A stretch of 64,000 bases of DNA from positions 186,001 to 250,000 of the forward strand of contig NZ_FONV01000014.1 of the NCBI RefSeq assembly GCF_900113015.1, in the 5' to 3' direction. Of the stretch, positions 24,579 to 33,808 are shown piece after piece (position 1 is the first letter of the stretch; each line of letters begins with the position of its first letter). Below the pieces are notes generated by a model that searched no databases, was not told the DNA's origin, and saw only the letters and a list, made by a program, of their open reading frames with translations. The position numbers and the translations under genes were made by a program. This stretch comes from Actinoplanes philippinensis (GTDB taxonomy: Bacteria > Actinomycetota > Actinomycetes > Mycobacteriales > Micromonosporaceae).

Positions 24579-26021
24579 ATGTCTGCTGATACCGAAGCGG
24601 CTGCCCCCACCGGCTTCGACCGGTACTTCGAGATAACCAAGCGCGGCTCGACGTTGAGCCGGGAGGTCCGTGGCGGTGTCGTCACGTTCTTCACGATGGC
24701 CTACATCGTGGTCCTGAACCCCCTGATCCTGGCCGGCGGCATCGACGCCGACGGCCAGAAGCTCCCGATCACCGCTCTCGCCGCCGGGACCGCGCTGGTC
24801 GCCGGTGTGATCACGATCCTGATGGGTGTGGTGGGCCGTTTCCCGCTGGCCCTGGCCGCCGGACTCGGTGTGAACGCGCTGGTGGCGTACGAGATCGCGC
24901 CGGAGATGACCTGGGCCGACGCGATGGGCCTGGTCGTCATCGAGGGTGTGCTCATCCTGATCCTGGTGCTGACCGGTCTGCGTACGGCCGTCTTCAAGGC
25001 CGTCCCCACGCAGCTGAAGACCGCGATCGGCGTGGGCATCGGCCTGTTCCTGATGATCATCGGTCTGGTCGACGCCGGGTTCGTGCACCGCATCCCGGAC
25101 GCCGCGAACACCACGGTCCCGGTCGAGCTGGGCCTGGGCGGCAAGCTGGTGACCTGGCCCACCCTCGTCTTCGTGATCGGCCTGCTGTTCACGCTGGTGC
25201 TCTTCGTGCGCAAGATCAAGGGCGCCATCCTGATCGGCATCCTGGGCACCACGGTGCTGGCGATCATCGTGGAGGCGGTGGCGAAGCTGGGCCCGGCCGT
25301 GGTCAAGCCGGGTGGCTGGTCGCTGAACGTGCCGGCGCTGCCGGACCAGATCATCGACACCCCCGACCTGTCGCTGATCGGCAAGTTCAACGTGCTCGAC
25401 TCGTGGAGCACGGCCGGTCCGCTGGTCGTGCTGATGTTCGTCTTCACCCTGCTGGTGACGGACTTCTTCGACACCATGGGCACGATGGTCGCGGTCGGGC
25501 AGGAGGGTGAGCTCCTCGATGAGGAGGGCATGCCCCCGCGGACCCGGGAGATCCTGCTCGTCGACTCGGTCGCCGCGGCGGCCGGTGGTGCGGCCAGCGT
25601 CTCCAGCAACACGTCGTACGTGGAGAGCGCCTCCGGCGTCGGCGAGGGCGCGCGTACCGGTGTCGCGAGCCTCGTCACCGGCGCGTTGTTCCTGGTCGCG
25701 ATGTTCTTCGCCCCGCTGGTGAAGGTGGTTCCGTTCGAGGCGGCGTCGACCGCGCTGGTGGTCGTCGGGTTCCTGATGATCACCACGGTTCGTCAGATCG
25801 ACTGGTCGGACTACACGATCGCGGTGCCGGCGTTCCTCACCGTCACGCTGATGCCGTTCACGTACTCGATCTCCAACGGTATCGGCGCCGGGATCATCTC
25901 GTACGTGGTGCTGAAGCTGGCCACCGGGCGGGCACGCGACATCCACCCGCTGATGTACGGCATCGCGGCCCTGTTCGTGCTGTACTTCGCGCGGGGTCCG
26001 CTGGAATCCTGGATCCTCTGA
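24579..26021 (+). CDS. NCS2-family purine permease (AzgA-like)
   Basis: A 480-aa transporter of the AzgA-like branch (hypoxanthine, guanine or adenine). It has about 14 hydrophobic segments, the N-terminal FFTMAYIVVLNPLIL, the conserved DFFDTMGTMVAVGQEG, and SSNTSYVESASGVGEGARTG. The ATG at 24579 has GGAAGG six bases upstream. A strong hairpin terminator (26032-26068) follows. I looked for a purine riboswitch in the 135-base upstream region and saw none. Confidence 0.92.
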   Translation: MSADTEAAAPTGFDRYFEITKRGSTLSREVRGGVVTFFTMAYIVVLNPLILAGGIDADGQKLPITALAAGTALVAGVITILMGVVGRFPLALAAGLGVNALVAYEIAPEMTWADAMGLVVIEGVLILILVLTGLRTAVFKAVPTQLKTAIGVGIGLFLMIIGLVDAGFVHRIPDAANTTVPVELGLGGKLVTWPTLVFVIGLLFTLVLFVRKIKGAILIGILGTTVLAIIVEAVAKLGPAVVKPGGWSLNVPALPDQIIDTPDLSLIGKFNVLDSWSTAGPLVVLMFVFTLLVTDFFDTMGTMVAVGQEGELLDEEGMPPRTREILLVDSVAAAAGGAASVSSNTSYVESASGVGEGARTGVASLVTGALFLVAMFFAPLVKVVPFEAASTALVVVGFLMITTVRQIDWSDYTIAVPAFLTVTLMPFTYSISNGIGAGIISYVVLKLATGRARDIHPLMYGIAALFVLYFARGPLESWIL

Positions 26022-26031
26022 GGTTTCGCAG

Positions 26032-26068
26032 AGCCGTCACCGGGCGCGTCATCGGCCCGGTGACGGCT
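26032..26068 (+). terminator. Hairpin terminator of the purine permease gene
   Basis: A perfect 13-bp stem (AGCCGTCACCGGG at 26032-26044 with its complement at 26056-26068) and an 11-base loop lie ten bases after the stop. Confidence 0.75.
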
Positions 26069-26104
26069 GTCATATGGGTCAACAGATGTCGTTAGCCATG
26101 CTCA

Positions 26105-26117
26105 TTAGCTAGGCTAA
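26105..26117 (+). promoter_or_regulatory. Palindrome and -10 element of the marR gene
   Basis: TTAGC-TAG-GCTAA forms a short inverted repeat containing a -10-like TAGGCT (26110-26115), seven bases before the GTG at 26123. A further TTAGCC lies at 26092-26097. It is a plausible MarR operator overlapping a promoter that would give a leaderless message. Confidence 0.4.
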
Positions 26118-26122
26118 AGACC

Positions 26123-26572
26123 GTGACGGAGCGGGTGATGACGACGGAGCGCACGACAGCGGACACGCTGGCCAAAACGCTGCGGGACGCGATCATCCGG
26201 TTCAGCCGGCGAGTCCGGCAGGCCCGCCCGGTCGGTGACCTGACGTTCAGTCAGCTCTCCGCGCTGACCAGCCTCCAACTGGCCGGTGCGCTGACTCCTC
26301 GTGAGCTCGCCGACGTCGAGCGGGTCCAGCCCCCGACGATGACCAAGATCGTGGGCAAGCTGGAGGAGCGCGGGCTTGTAGCGCGTACGCCGCATCCGAC
26401 CGACGGGCGGCAGGTGATCCTGGCCGCCACCGACGAGGGCCGGGCGGTCTACGCGTTGCACGAGCGGGCCCGCAACGAGTGGCTGGCCGCCGAGCTGGAG
26501 CGGCTCACTCCGGAGGAACGGGAAACCCTGGCGCAGGCCGCTGAGATCATGCAGCGAGTCGCCCGCGGCTGA
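26123..26572 (+). CDS. MarR-family regulator
   Basis: A 149-aa winged-helix protein. It shows LTFSQLSALTSLQLAGALT, the recognition-helix region PRELADVERVQPPTMTKIV, and the wing ARTPHPTDGRQVILAATDEG. Two starts are possible. The GTG at 26123 lies seven bases after a -10-like TAGGCT and would be leaderless. The ATG at 26138 has GGAG six bases upstream. The MFS gene 80 bases downstream on the same strand is the likely target. A small palindrome covers the putative promoter, consistent with autorepression. Confidence 0.88.
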   Translation: MTERVMTTERTTADTLAKTLRDAIIRFSRRVRQARPVGDLTFSQLSALTSLQLAGALTPRELADVERVQPPTMTKIVGKLEERGLVARTPHPTDGRQVILAATDEGRAVYALHERARNEWLAAELERLTPEERETLAQAAEIMQRVARG

Positions 26573-26651
26573 GCCGGCCCCTGGTCGTTCCGCTTCGTCA
26601 CGTGTTTCTGACGCGTACGACGAAACTTAGGGGGCGGCCGCTCTGAACGCC

Positions 26652-27962
26652 ATGTTCCGATCCCTACAGGTCAAGAACTACCGGCTCTTCACCGCCGGGC
26701 AGATGGTGAAGCTCATCGGCGTGTGGATGATGTTCACCGCCCAGGACTGGCTGGTCCTCGAACTCTCCGACAACTCCCCGGGCGCCCTCGGTGTGGTGAC
26801 GGCGCTCCAGTTCGTACCCGTCATGCTCCTGACCCTCTGGAGCGGCCGCCTGGCCGACCGGTACGACAAGCGCAAGCTGCTGATCGCGGCGAACGCCGCC
26901 TTCGCGTTCTTCGCCATCGTCTTCGCGGTGCTGGTCGCGGCCGGGGTGGTCGAGCTCTGGCACGTGTTCGTCGCCGCGCTGTTCCTCGGCATCGCCAACG
27001 CCGTCGAGACCCCGGTCCGGCAGTCGTTCGTCTCCGAGCTGGTCGAGCTGCGTCTGCTGCCCAACGCGCTGGCGCTCTCCGCGGCCACCTTCAACGTGGC
27101 CCGGATCAGCGGTCCCGCTCTCGCCGGGGTGCTGCTCGCGCTGCTCTCCACGCCCGGTGTGTTCCTGATCTCCACGGCGCTGGCGATCGCGCCGGTCTTC
27201 ACCTACCTGCGGATGCGTCCCGAAGACCTCTACCGCGCCGAGCGCAAGGCTCGCGGCAGCGCCCGGGTGATCGACGGCCTGCGGTATGTGGGGAAGCGTC
27301 ACGACCTGCTGCTGCCGATCTGCATGATGGCCGTGATCGGCATGATCGGGTTCAACTTCCCGGTCACCCTGGCCGCTCTCGCGAAGATCGACTTCGGTGC
27401 CGGGCCGTCGACGTTCGGCCTGCTCACCACGTGTCTGGCGATCGGTTCGCTGGGCGGGGCGCTGGCCGGCACCCGCCGTCGTTCGCGCCCCGGGCCGTAC
27501 CTCGTGATCGGTGCCGCTCTGCTCTTCGGGGTGTTCGAGTTCGCCGTCGGGTTCGCGCCGAACTTCGTGACCGCCGCCCTTCTGCTCGTCCCGACCGGGT
27601 TCTTCTCGATCTACCTGGCCCAGGGGTGCAACCACCGGGTCCAGATGGGCGTCGACGCCGAGTTCCGCGGCCGGGTGATGTCGCTCTACGTCCTGGTCTT
27701 CCTCGGCACCACGCCGATCGGGGCGTCGCTGGCCGGCTGGTGGGGCGAGCGTTTCGGGGTGCCGTCGAGCATCTGGGCGGCCGGACTGGTCAGTTTCCTG
27801 GCCGCGGTCGGCGCGCTGATCTGGCAGCTGCGGGTCAGCGGCGACCGGATCCGGATCACCCTGCGCTCCCAGCCCCGGGTGCACGTGGTGGCGGCCCCGC
27901 TCGAGATCCCGCGGCCGCACGCCGAGCCGCTGGTCCGGTCGGGTTCGGGCGTCGGCGTCTGA
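26652..27962 (+). CDS. MFS transporter, drug-efflux type
   Basis: A 436-aa protein of the EntS/DHA3-like group with 12 helices. It opens with FRSLQVKNYRLFTAGQMVKLIG, and the loop-2 signature SGRLADRYDKRKLL and the NAVETPVRQSFVSELV segment are typical of this group. It ends in a basic cytoplasmic tail. The ATG at 26652 is well placed. It follows a MarR gene on the same strand, the common arrangement of a MarR-controlled exporter. Confidence 0.9.
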   Translation: MFRSLQVKNYRLFTAGQMVKLIGVWMMFTAQDWLVLELSDNSPGALGVVTALQFVPVMLLTLWSGRLADRYDKRKLLIAANAAFAFFAIVFAVLVAAGVVELWHVFVAALFLGIANAVETPVRQSFVSELVELRLLPNALALSAATFNVARISGPALAGVLLALLSTPGVFLISTALAIAPVFTYLRMRPEDLYRAERKARGSARVIDGLRYVGKRHDLLLPICMMAVIGMIGFNFPVTLAALAKIDFGAGPSTFGLLTTCLAIGSLGGALAGTRRRSRPGPYLVIGAALLFGVFEFAVGFAPNFVTAALLLVPTGFFSIYLAQGCNHRVQMGVDAEFRGRVMSLYVLVFLGTTPIGASLAGWWGERFGVPSSIWAAGLVSFLAAVGALIWQLRVSGDRIRITLRSQPRVHVVAAPLEIPRPHAEPLVRSGSGVGV

Positions 27963-28045
27963 TTCTGCACCCACCGTGATGTTGGCATGGCCGGCTCCAC
28001 CGAACGGGTATTCCCGCCTGCCCGGTCAGCGCCTAGCGTCGAACC

Positions 28046-28606
28046 GTGGCGATCGGGCACATTGCTGTGCTGTCGGCGGCGCTGTCGGCGCTGCTCATCC
28101 TGCCGTGCGCCGCAACCATCATGATCACTGGCGGGGTCACCGATCTCCGTCGCCTGTTCACCCGCCGCGGTCGCAGCGAGTTGCGTGAGCGGCATCACGG
28201 TGAGCGAACCTCGGTGCGCCGGGTGGTCCGCCGATACCGCCGCCGCGACGATCGGGGCCCCCGCGGCCGCGACGACCGGGCCCACCGCCGCCTGGACCGC
28301 ACCCTGCGGGCGTGGGACCCGGCGGCCCGCATGGCGGCGCTGCACATGCCGACGATCGAGCAGATCGCGTACGACCTGCGCCGTCTCGACCACCAGCGCC
28401 GCTCCGGCCCGCACGGCGAGGCGTACCGCGCGGCCGTGATGACCGCCTACGACTCCCGGCTCCGGCTGGCCTGCTGCTGCCTCGGCATCCGCGAATATTT
28501 GCACGGGCTGGAAGGCGTGGAACTCGACTTCGAGCGCGTCCGCGTCGAAGGCCTGCTGGAGGCGGCCGGCCTGGTTCTGCGGCACGAGCCCGGTGCGGCG
28601 TTCTAG
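28046..28606 (+). CDS. Hypothetical membrane-anchored protein (186 aa)
   Basis: I do not recognise this protein. One N-terminal hydrophobic segment (residues 5-28, AVLSAALSALLILPCAATIM) is followed by a very arginine-rich linker (RRVVRRYRRRDDRGPRGRDD) and a helical C-terminal region (MPTIEQIAYDLRRLDHQR, LACCCLGIREYLHGLEGVEL). The GTG at 28046 is the best start. The stop at 28606 overlaps the end of a membrane-protein remnant on the other strand. A role at the membrane inner face is inferred only from topology. Confidence 0.65.
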   Translation: MAIGHIAVLSAALSALLILPCAATIMITGGVTDLRRLFTRRGRSELRERHHGERTSVRRVVRRYRRRDDRGPRGRDDRAHRRLDRTLRAWDPAARMAALHMPTIEQIAYDLRRLDHQRRSGPHGEAYRAAVMTAYDSRLRLACCCLGIREYLHGLEGVELDFERVRVEGLLEAAGLVLRHEPGAAF

Positions 28607-28881
28607 GAATTCGGCGAGGCCTGGCCCACCTTCACCGATCTTGCGAGTTCCGCCGTCGGCCGCCGGGTGAGGATCGCGGCCATCACCCCCGACACGACCG
28701 CGCCGATCATGCTGGGCATCCCGATCTCTCCACGTGCCACGTAGGAGAAGGCCGACGTGGTGAGCACACCCGTCGTGTAGGCGAGCCCGGCCGGTAGCGC
28801 CAGGACAGCGGCCCGCTCCGGCAGCAGCGCTCCCGCCAGCAGCACCGCGCAGAGGATCAGGTCGGGAACCAGGAAGGTGCT
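28603..28881 (-). pseudogene. Truncated small integral membrane protein (N-terminus missing)
   Basis: The minus-strand frame encodes a coherent C-terminal part with three hydrophobic segments: PDLILCAVLLAGALLP, LPAGLAYTTGVLTTSAF and MPSMIGAVVSGVMAAI, then a basic tail. Homology-like sequence stops abruptly near 28881; further upstream in the frame it becomes the antisense of a TetR gene. There is no start codon near the junction (the first in-frame GTG is at 28845, inside a helix). It looks like a gene that lost its 5' end, head to head with another truncated gene. Confidence 0.55.
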
Positions 28882-28887
28882 CCCGCC

Positions 28888-29421
28888 ATGTCCATGCGCC
28901 GTATCGCCGCCGACCTGGAATGCGACCCGATGGCGATCTACCGGCACTTCCCCAACCGGGAGGCCCTGCTCGACGCCGTCGCTGACCTGGCCCTCGCCGG
29001 CGTCGTCGACCCCGGCCCGGAGACCCCCTGGGACCAGCGCCTCAGTGGAATCCTCGCTGCGGCTCGGTCGGCTGCCCTCCAGCATCCGGGAATCGCCGCC
29101 CATATCGCGGCCCGCCCGCCGCTCGGCGTCCACGGGCTCCGGCTTGCCGCCGGCATCACCGCCTCCCTCACCGAGGCGGGCCTGTCACCGACAGCGGTGG
29201 TCCAGACCCTGCAGACCCTCATCGCGTACGTGACAGCGGCCCTCGCCATGGCGGTGAACGCGGGAGTACGCGACGAGCGCTGGCACCGGGTCAGCCAAGC
29301 GATGAGCGGCTTGCCGGGGGAAACTCTGCCGATCGTCGGGTCCAGCGAACAGTTCACCTACGGCCTACGGCTCCTGCTCCACGGCATCAGGGCCGAGGCT
29401 GCCGCCGGTGGGTCGCGTTGA
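28888..29421 (+). pseudogene. TetR-family regulator lacking its first DNA-binding helices
   Basis: The 177-aa product begins MSMRRIAADLECDPMAIYRHFPNR, which is the middle of a normal TetR helix-turn-helix. The first helix and turn (about 25-35 residues) are missing, and the open frame upstream (from 28798) encodes nothing like them. The ligand-binding part (TetR_C-like, LSGILAAARSAALQHPGIAAH) is intact. As it stands it should not bind DNA normally. The break coincides with the truncation of the divergent membrane gene. Confidence 0.6.
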
Positions 29422-29504
29422 AGCCGCGGACGGCATTCGAGTCGGGGCCGCCGCCCGTGCGTCGTCTCCGGCGGAGACGGGCCGTGCCGCCTCGGCGGTC
29501 CTGG

Positions 29505-29996
29505 TCAAGGACACAAGGAACGGGACCAGGCCCGGAGATAGTCGCCGCCGACGCTGTCCACCAGGGCGAACTCCGTCACCGGCCAGGACGGGCCGGAATA
29601 GCCGTCGAGCAACGTGGCCAGGCGCCGATCGTACCGATAAGAGATCGTGAGATGCGGCCGGAACGGTCGCGCGTCGATCGGGAGACCGGCGTCCGCCAGA
29701 GCGCGCCGGACGTCCTCCCGGAAGGATCCGAGCCGCTCCAGCTCGCCGTGGACGCCGGCCCAGATCACCGACCCGAATCGGCCCGCACCGGCCAGCCGCA
29801 GGGTGATCGGGCCGGGCGGGGGCACGTCGGCGAGAGCGGCCGCCACCACCGGCACGTCGGCGTCCGGGACGTCACCGAGAAACGCCAGCGTGACGTGCCA
29901 TTTCTCGGGCCGGCGGGCAGCTGACGCCGGGAGGTGGCCACGCAGGTGATCGACGGCCTCCTCGGACGGGAAGACCGCGACGAAGAGCCGGCTCAG
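29505..29996 (-). CDS. 2'-5' RNA ligase / cyclic phosphodiesterase family (ThpR-like), CTG start
   Basis: A 163-aa protein with both HxTx motifs of the 2H phosphoesterase family: HVTLAF (H34) and, in the second half, HLTISY. The domain needs to begin at LSRLFVAVFPSEEAVDHL, but the only codon there that can start it is CTG at 29996, which overlaps the sepH stop (CTGA). The next in-frame GTG (29855) would remove the first HxT motif. I therefore call a CTG start coupled to sepH translation. The biological substrate of ThpR is not settled in general. Confidence 0.75.
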   Translation of the reverse strand: MSRLFVAVFPSEEAVDHLRGHLPASAARRPEKWHVTLAFLGDVPDADVPVVAAALADVPPPGPITLRLAGAGRFGSVIWAGVHGELERLGSFREDVRRALADAGLPIDARPFRPHLTISYRYDRRLATLLDGYSGPSWPVTEFALVDSVGGDYLRAWSRSLCP

Positions 29997-31048
29997 GAGG
30001 ACTCGCGGGCCGCCGGGCCACCGCCGAACAGCACGTCATCCCAGCTGGGGAGCCGCTTGCGAGGCTTGTTGGTCTCCTCGGACTCCTGGCTCGACTGGCT
30101 GTTGGCCTGGCCCACCGTGCGGCGCGGGCGCAGCACCGCGAGCGACGGCACGGCCGGCACCTCTTTCGGCAGGTCGGCGTCGTCGTCGAAGGCCGAACCG
30201 GAACCACCGCCGAGCAGGGCCGCGGCGCCACCGGCGACCGGGCGCCGGGCGGGCGACTCCAGGCTGCGGCCGGACGAGCCCTCCAACGGCCGGTCCAGTG
30301 AGGCGAGCAGAGCGTCGCGGCTGGCCCGGATCGAGTCGCGGGTCGACCGCGCGGCCGGGTCGGCGCTGGGCAGGCCGTGACCGCCACGGGTCGGCTCACC
30401 GCTGCGGGCCGGGCCGGGCAGGCCGTGACCGCCGCGCTCGGGCGCCGGCTCCTGCCCGAGGATCTGGGTGGGCCGCTCGGCACACAGATACTGCGCCATG
30501 TCGTCGTGCGGCGAGACCACCTGGCGGCCCTTGTCGAGGTCCCAGATGGCCTGCGCGGTGGCCTTGCCGGACGGCCAGGTGGCGACGATGCGCCAGGTGC
30601 CGTCGTCGCGGCGGAACGCGTCCCACGAGATCTTCTCGGTGTCGATGCCGTGCTGCGCGAGCCGGCTGTCGACCACCTCGGCCAGCGGCTGACCGGAATC
30701 GGACGTCTTCAGCCGGGTGCGGCGAGCATGCTGCGCCAGCATGGCGCGCTCCTGCAGCACCGGGCCGGCATATCGCAGCACCCGGTCGACCGGCACACCC
30801 GCGATGCGGGCCACATCCTCGGCGGACTCGCCGGAACGGATCCGGGCCTGGATGTCCCGAGGGGACAGCGTCGGTGCGTTGGCGTCGGACGCCAGCACGG
30901 CGACAGCGCTGCCGGGGGCCGCCGGACCCTCGTGGAGCGCACCCGAGATCCGGTCGTCGATGGGGAGAGCCAGGAGCCGGCCGACCTCATCGGCGAGCAC
31001 GAGAGCCTGACCGTCCTCGGAAAGGGCGACGAAGCGTACCGGCCGCAT
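29993..31048 (-). CDS. sepH: Septation protein SepH
   Basis: SepH is an actinobacterial cell-division protein that binds and stimulates FtsZ assembly. The 351-aa protein opens with MRPVRFVALSEDGQALVLADEVGRL (DUF3071 domain, residues 1-165) and contains a helix-turn-helix-like segment, SPRDIQARIRSGESAEDVARIAG. A long disordered linker and the C-terminal motif RKRLPSWDDVLFGG follow. The ATG at 31048 has GGAGG five bases upstream. The stop overlaps the ThpR-like gene. The 290 bases between this gene and serC hold no other feature I can support. Confidence 0.94.
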   Translation of the reverse strand: MRPVRFVALSEDGQALVLADEVGRLLALPIDDRISGALHEGPAAPGSAVAVLASDANAPTLSPRDIQARIRSGESAEDVARIAGVPVDRVLRYAGPVLQERAMLAQHARRTRLKTSDSGQPLAEVVDSRLAQHGIDTEKISWDAFRRDDGTWRIVATWPSGKATAQAIWDLDKGRQVVSPHDDMAQYLCAERPTQILGQEPAPERGGHGLPGPARSGEPTRGGHGLPSADPAARSTRDSIRASRDALLASLDRPLEGSSGRSLESPARRPVAGGAAALLGGGSGSAFDDDADLPKEVPAVPSLAVLRPRRTVGQANSQSSQESEETNKPRKRLPSWDDVLFGGGPAARESS

Positions 31049-31338
31049 GCGTTGCCTCCGTCCCGTCGCGTTGGCCTGGACATCCCGAGAGTCATTCACC
31101 CGGGCGCGTTTCGGAACACGGTACGCGCCTTGGTCACCCAATGGGGGTAAGCCACGCCGTCAAGATGCTGACCAGCGGAGATGATCTTCGTCCTCCGCCG
31201 CCGAACTCCATCAAACCCTTTTAGAGGTACGGCCACCCGTCGTCAACAGCAATGAATCCCGTCACTACCCATCCGGGCGACGCTCAATCCCGCTCCGGAT
31301 CGTTGCGCCGCCCTCCGGGCGTATGCGAGGGAGACGAC

Positions 31339-32460
31339 CTACCCCAACCGCTCGACGACGTAGTCGATGCACTGGGTGAGAGCCGTCACATCGGATGGGT
31401 CGACAGTGGGGTAGAGGGCCACGCGCAGCTGGTTGCGGCCCAGTTTGCGGTAGGGCTCGGTGTCGACGATGTCGTTGGCGCGCAGCACCTTCGCGATCGC
31501 CGCGGCGTCCACACCCTCGGCGAAGTCGATGGTCGCGACCGCCGCCGAGCGCAGCGCCGGGTCGGTGACGAACGGCTCGGCGAACGACGACCGGTCGGCC
31601 CAGCCGTAGATCGCGGCCGCGCTCTCCGCGCTGCGCTTGACCGCCCAGGACAGACCGCCCTGCGCGTTCATCCAGTCGACCTGCTCGGCGGCGAGGAAGA
31701 CGGTGGCCAGCGCCGGCGTGTTGTAGGTCTGCTCCAGACGGGACTGCTCGATCGCGGTCACCAGATCGAGGAACTGCGGAATGTACCGTTTCGAGGCCTT
31801 GATCGCGAAAGCCCGCTCGATCGCGGCCGGCGACATCAGGGCCAGCCAGATCCCGCCGTCCGAGCCGAGCGCCTTCTGCGGCGCCAAGTAGTACACATCG
31901 GTCTCACGGACGTCGACATCGAGGCTGCCACCACCGGACGTGGCGTCGGTGAGCAGCAGCGCGCCCGGGTCGGCGCCCTCGACCCGGCGAACCGGGACGG
32001 CCACACCCGTCGAAGTCTCGTTCTGCACGGTGGCGTAGACGTCGACACCGGTCTCGGCGGTCAGGTAGGCCGCCTGGCCACCCGGCGCGCGGTGGACCGT
32101 CGGCTCGGCCAGGAACGGCGCGTCGGTGACCGCCTGCACGAACTTGGCGCCGAACTCGCCGAACTCGGCGAACTGCGCCTTCTCCCGGACCAGTCCGAAC
32201 GCGGCGACCTCCCAGAACGCGCTGGTGCCGCCATTGGACAGGATCACCTCATACCCGTCCGGGATCGAGAAGAACTCGGCCAGGCCGCGGCGCAGGCGGG
32301 CCACGTGGTCCTTCACCGTCTTCTGCCGGTGGGAGGTGCCCATGAACGTGCGGGACACCGCGGAGAGCGCCTCGACTCCCTCGGGACGGACCTTGCTCGG
32401 CCCGGAGCCGAACCGTCCGTCGACGGGCTTGATCGCGTCGGGAATCCGGATGTCATTCAA
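31339..32460 (-). CDS. serC: Phosphoserine aminotransferase
   Basis: SerC converts 3-phosphohydroxypyruvate and glutamate to phosphoserine; it also serves vitamin B6 synthesis where DXP-independent routes are absent. The protein is 373 aa, class V PLP fold. The PLP lysine lies in LAPQKALGSDGG. The N-terminal FGSGPSKVRPEGVEAL and GTSHRQKTVKDHV and the C-terminal RVALYPTVDPSDV are typical of the actinobacterial form. The start is a TTG at 32460 with AAGG upstream. The citrate synthase gene lies 45 bases upstream on the same strand. Confidence 0.94.
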   Translation of the reverse strand: MNDIRIPDAIKPVDGRFGSGPSKVRPEGVEALSAVSRTFMGTSHRQKTVKDHVARLRRGLAEFFSIPDGYEVILSNGGTSAFWEVAAFGLVREKAQFAEFGEFGAKFVQAVTDAPFLAEPTVHRAPGGQAAYLTAETGVDVYATVQNETSTGVAVPVRRVEGADPGALLLTDATSGGGSLDVDVRETDVYYLAPQKALGSDGGIWLALMSPAAIERAFAIKASKRYIPQFLDLVTAIEQSRLEQTYNTPALATVFLAAEQVDWMNAQGGLSWAVKRSAESAAAIYGWADRSSFAEPFVTDPALRSAAVATIDFAEGVDAAAIAKVLRANDIVDTEPYRKLGRNQLRVALYPTVDPSDVTALTQCIDYVVERLG

Positions 32461-32505
32461 CGATTTGACCTTCTGTTTTCCGCTGCGGGGCTGGCACTGC
32501 CACGG

Positions 32506-33612
32506 TCATACATTATGCGGGAGCTGATCCCAGCCCTCGACCTCCTGCGGCTTCCGCGGCTCCGCTCCCACATAGTGGAGACCCGGGCGCAGGATCCGGC
32601 CGAGTTTCTTCTGCTCCAGGATGTGCGCGCTCCAGCCGGCCACCCGCGCGCAGGTGAACATCGAGGTGAACATGTGCGCCGGGACCTCGGCGAAGTCGAG
32701 CACCACGGCCGCCCAGAACTCCACGTTCGTCCAGAGCTGCTGCTCCGGCTTGCGCTCGTGCAGCTCGGCCAGCGCGGCCCGCTCCAGCGCCTCGGCCACC
32801 TCGTAGCGCGGCGCGCCCAGATCCTTCGCGATCCGGCGCAGCACACGTGCCCGCGGGTCCTCGGCGCGGTAGACCCGGTGTCCGAAACCCATCAGCCGCT
32901 CACCGCGGTCGAGCATGTCCTTCACATACGCCTCGGCGTCACCGCTGCGCTCCACCGCCTCGATCATCTGCAGCACCCGGGTGGGCGCGCCGCCGTGCAG
33001 CGGGCCGGAGAGCGCGCCGATGCCGGAGGAGATGCAGGCCGCCGCGTCCGCCCCGGTGGAGGCGACGATCCGCGCGGTGAAGGTGGACGCGTTGAGCCCG
33101 TGCTCACAGGAGGAGATGAAATACGCGTCGACGGCCTTGACGTGGCGCGGGTCCGGCTCGCCACGCCACCGGCGCATGAACCGCTCCACGATGGTCTCGG
33201 CCTTGTCGATGTCCTTCTGCGGGACGGCCGGCAGACCGAGGCCGCGGGCCGCCTGGGCCACGAAGGAGAGCGCGGTCACCGACACCCGGGCCAGATCACG
33301 CCGGGCCTGCTCGTCGCTGATGTCGAACATCTGCGAGAGCCCCCAGTACGGCGCGAGCATCGCGACCGCGGACTGCACGTCGACCCGGATGTCACCGGAG
33401 TGCACCGGCACCGGGAACGGCTCGGCCGGTGGCAGCCCCGGCCCGAACCGGCCGTCCACCAGCAGGCCCCAGACGTTGCCGAACGACACCTGTCCGATCA
33501 GGTCCTCGATGTCGACGCCGCGATACCGCAGCGCGCCACCGTCCCGGTCGGGCTCGGCGATCTCGGTCTCGAACGCGATGACGCCCTCGAGCCCCGGCTT
33601 GAAGTCGGTCAC
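32506..33612 (-). CDS. Citrate synthase 2
   Basis: Condenses acetyl-CoA and oxaloacetate to citrate. The protein is 368 aa, a type II-sized, Gram-positive-like enzyme. The catalytic residues lie in GPLHGGAP (His), GFGHRVYRAEDPR (His) and VVLDFAEVP (Asp). The GTG at 33612 has GGGAG four bases upstream and gives the usual DFKPGLEGVIAFETEI start. It is divergent from pdxH, with about 200 bases between. Confidence 0.93.
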   Translation of the reverse strand: MTDFKPGLEGVIAFETEIAEPDRDGGALRYRGVDIEDLIGQVSFGNVWGLLVDGRFGPGLPPAEPFPVPVHSGDIRVDVQSAVAMLAPYWGLSQMFDISDEQARRDLARVSVTALSFVAQAARGLGLPAVPQKDIDKAETIVERFMRRWRGEPDPRHVKAVDAYFISSCEHGLNASTFTARIVASTGADAAACISSGIGALSGPLHGGAPTRVLQMIEAVERSGDAEAYVKDMLDRGERLMGFGHRVYRAEDPRARVLRRIAKDLGAPRYEVAEALERAALAELHERKPEQQLWTNVEFWAAVVLDFAEVPAHMFTSMFTCARVAGWSAHILEQKKLGRILRPGLHYVGAEPRKPQEVEGWDQLPHNV

Positions 33613-33808
33613 GGCACTCCCTGTGGAACCGAACTGCGGTGGGTGATTCATCTTGCCCGCCGAGTAACCGCACGGTCGACCCGTCGCGATTGTGCTCTCG
33701 ATGACACCCATCCTGGTTCAACTGACGTTTGCGGGCGGGGGACTTACGGTCGTTTCCGTCCCCCTGGACGCTCCATGGGGCGGTTGAGACGTGAGCGAAG
33801 GAGGCAGT

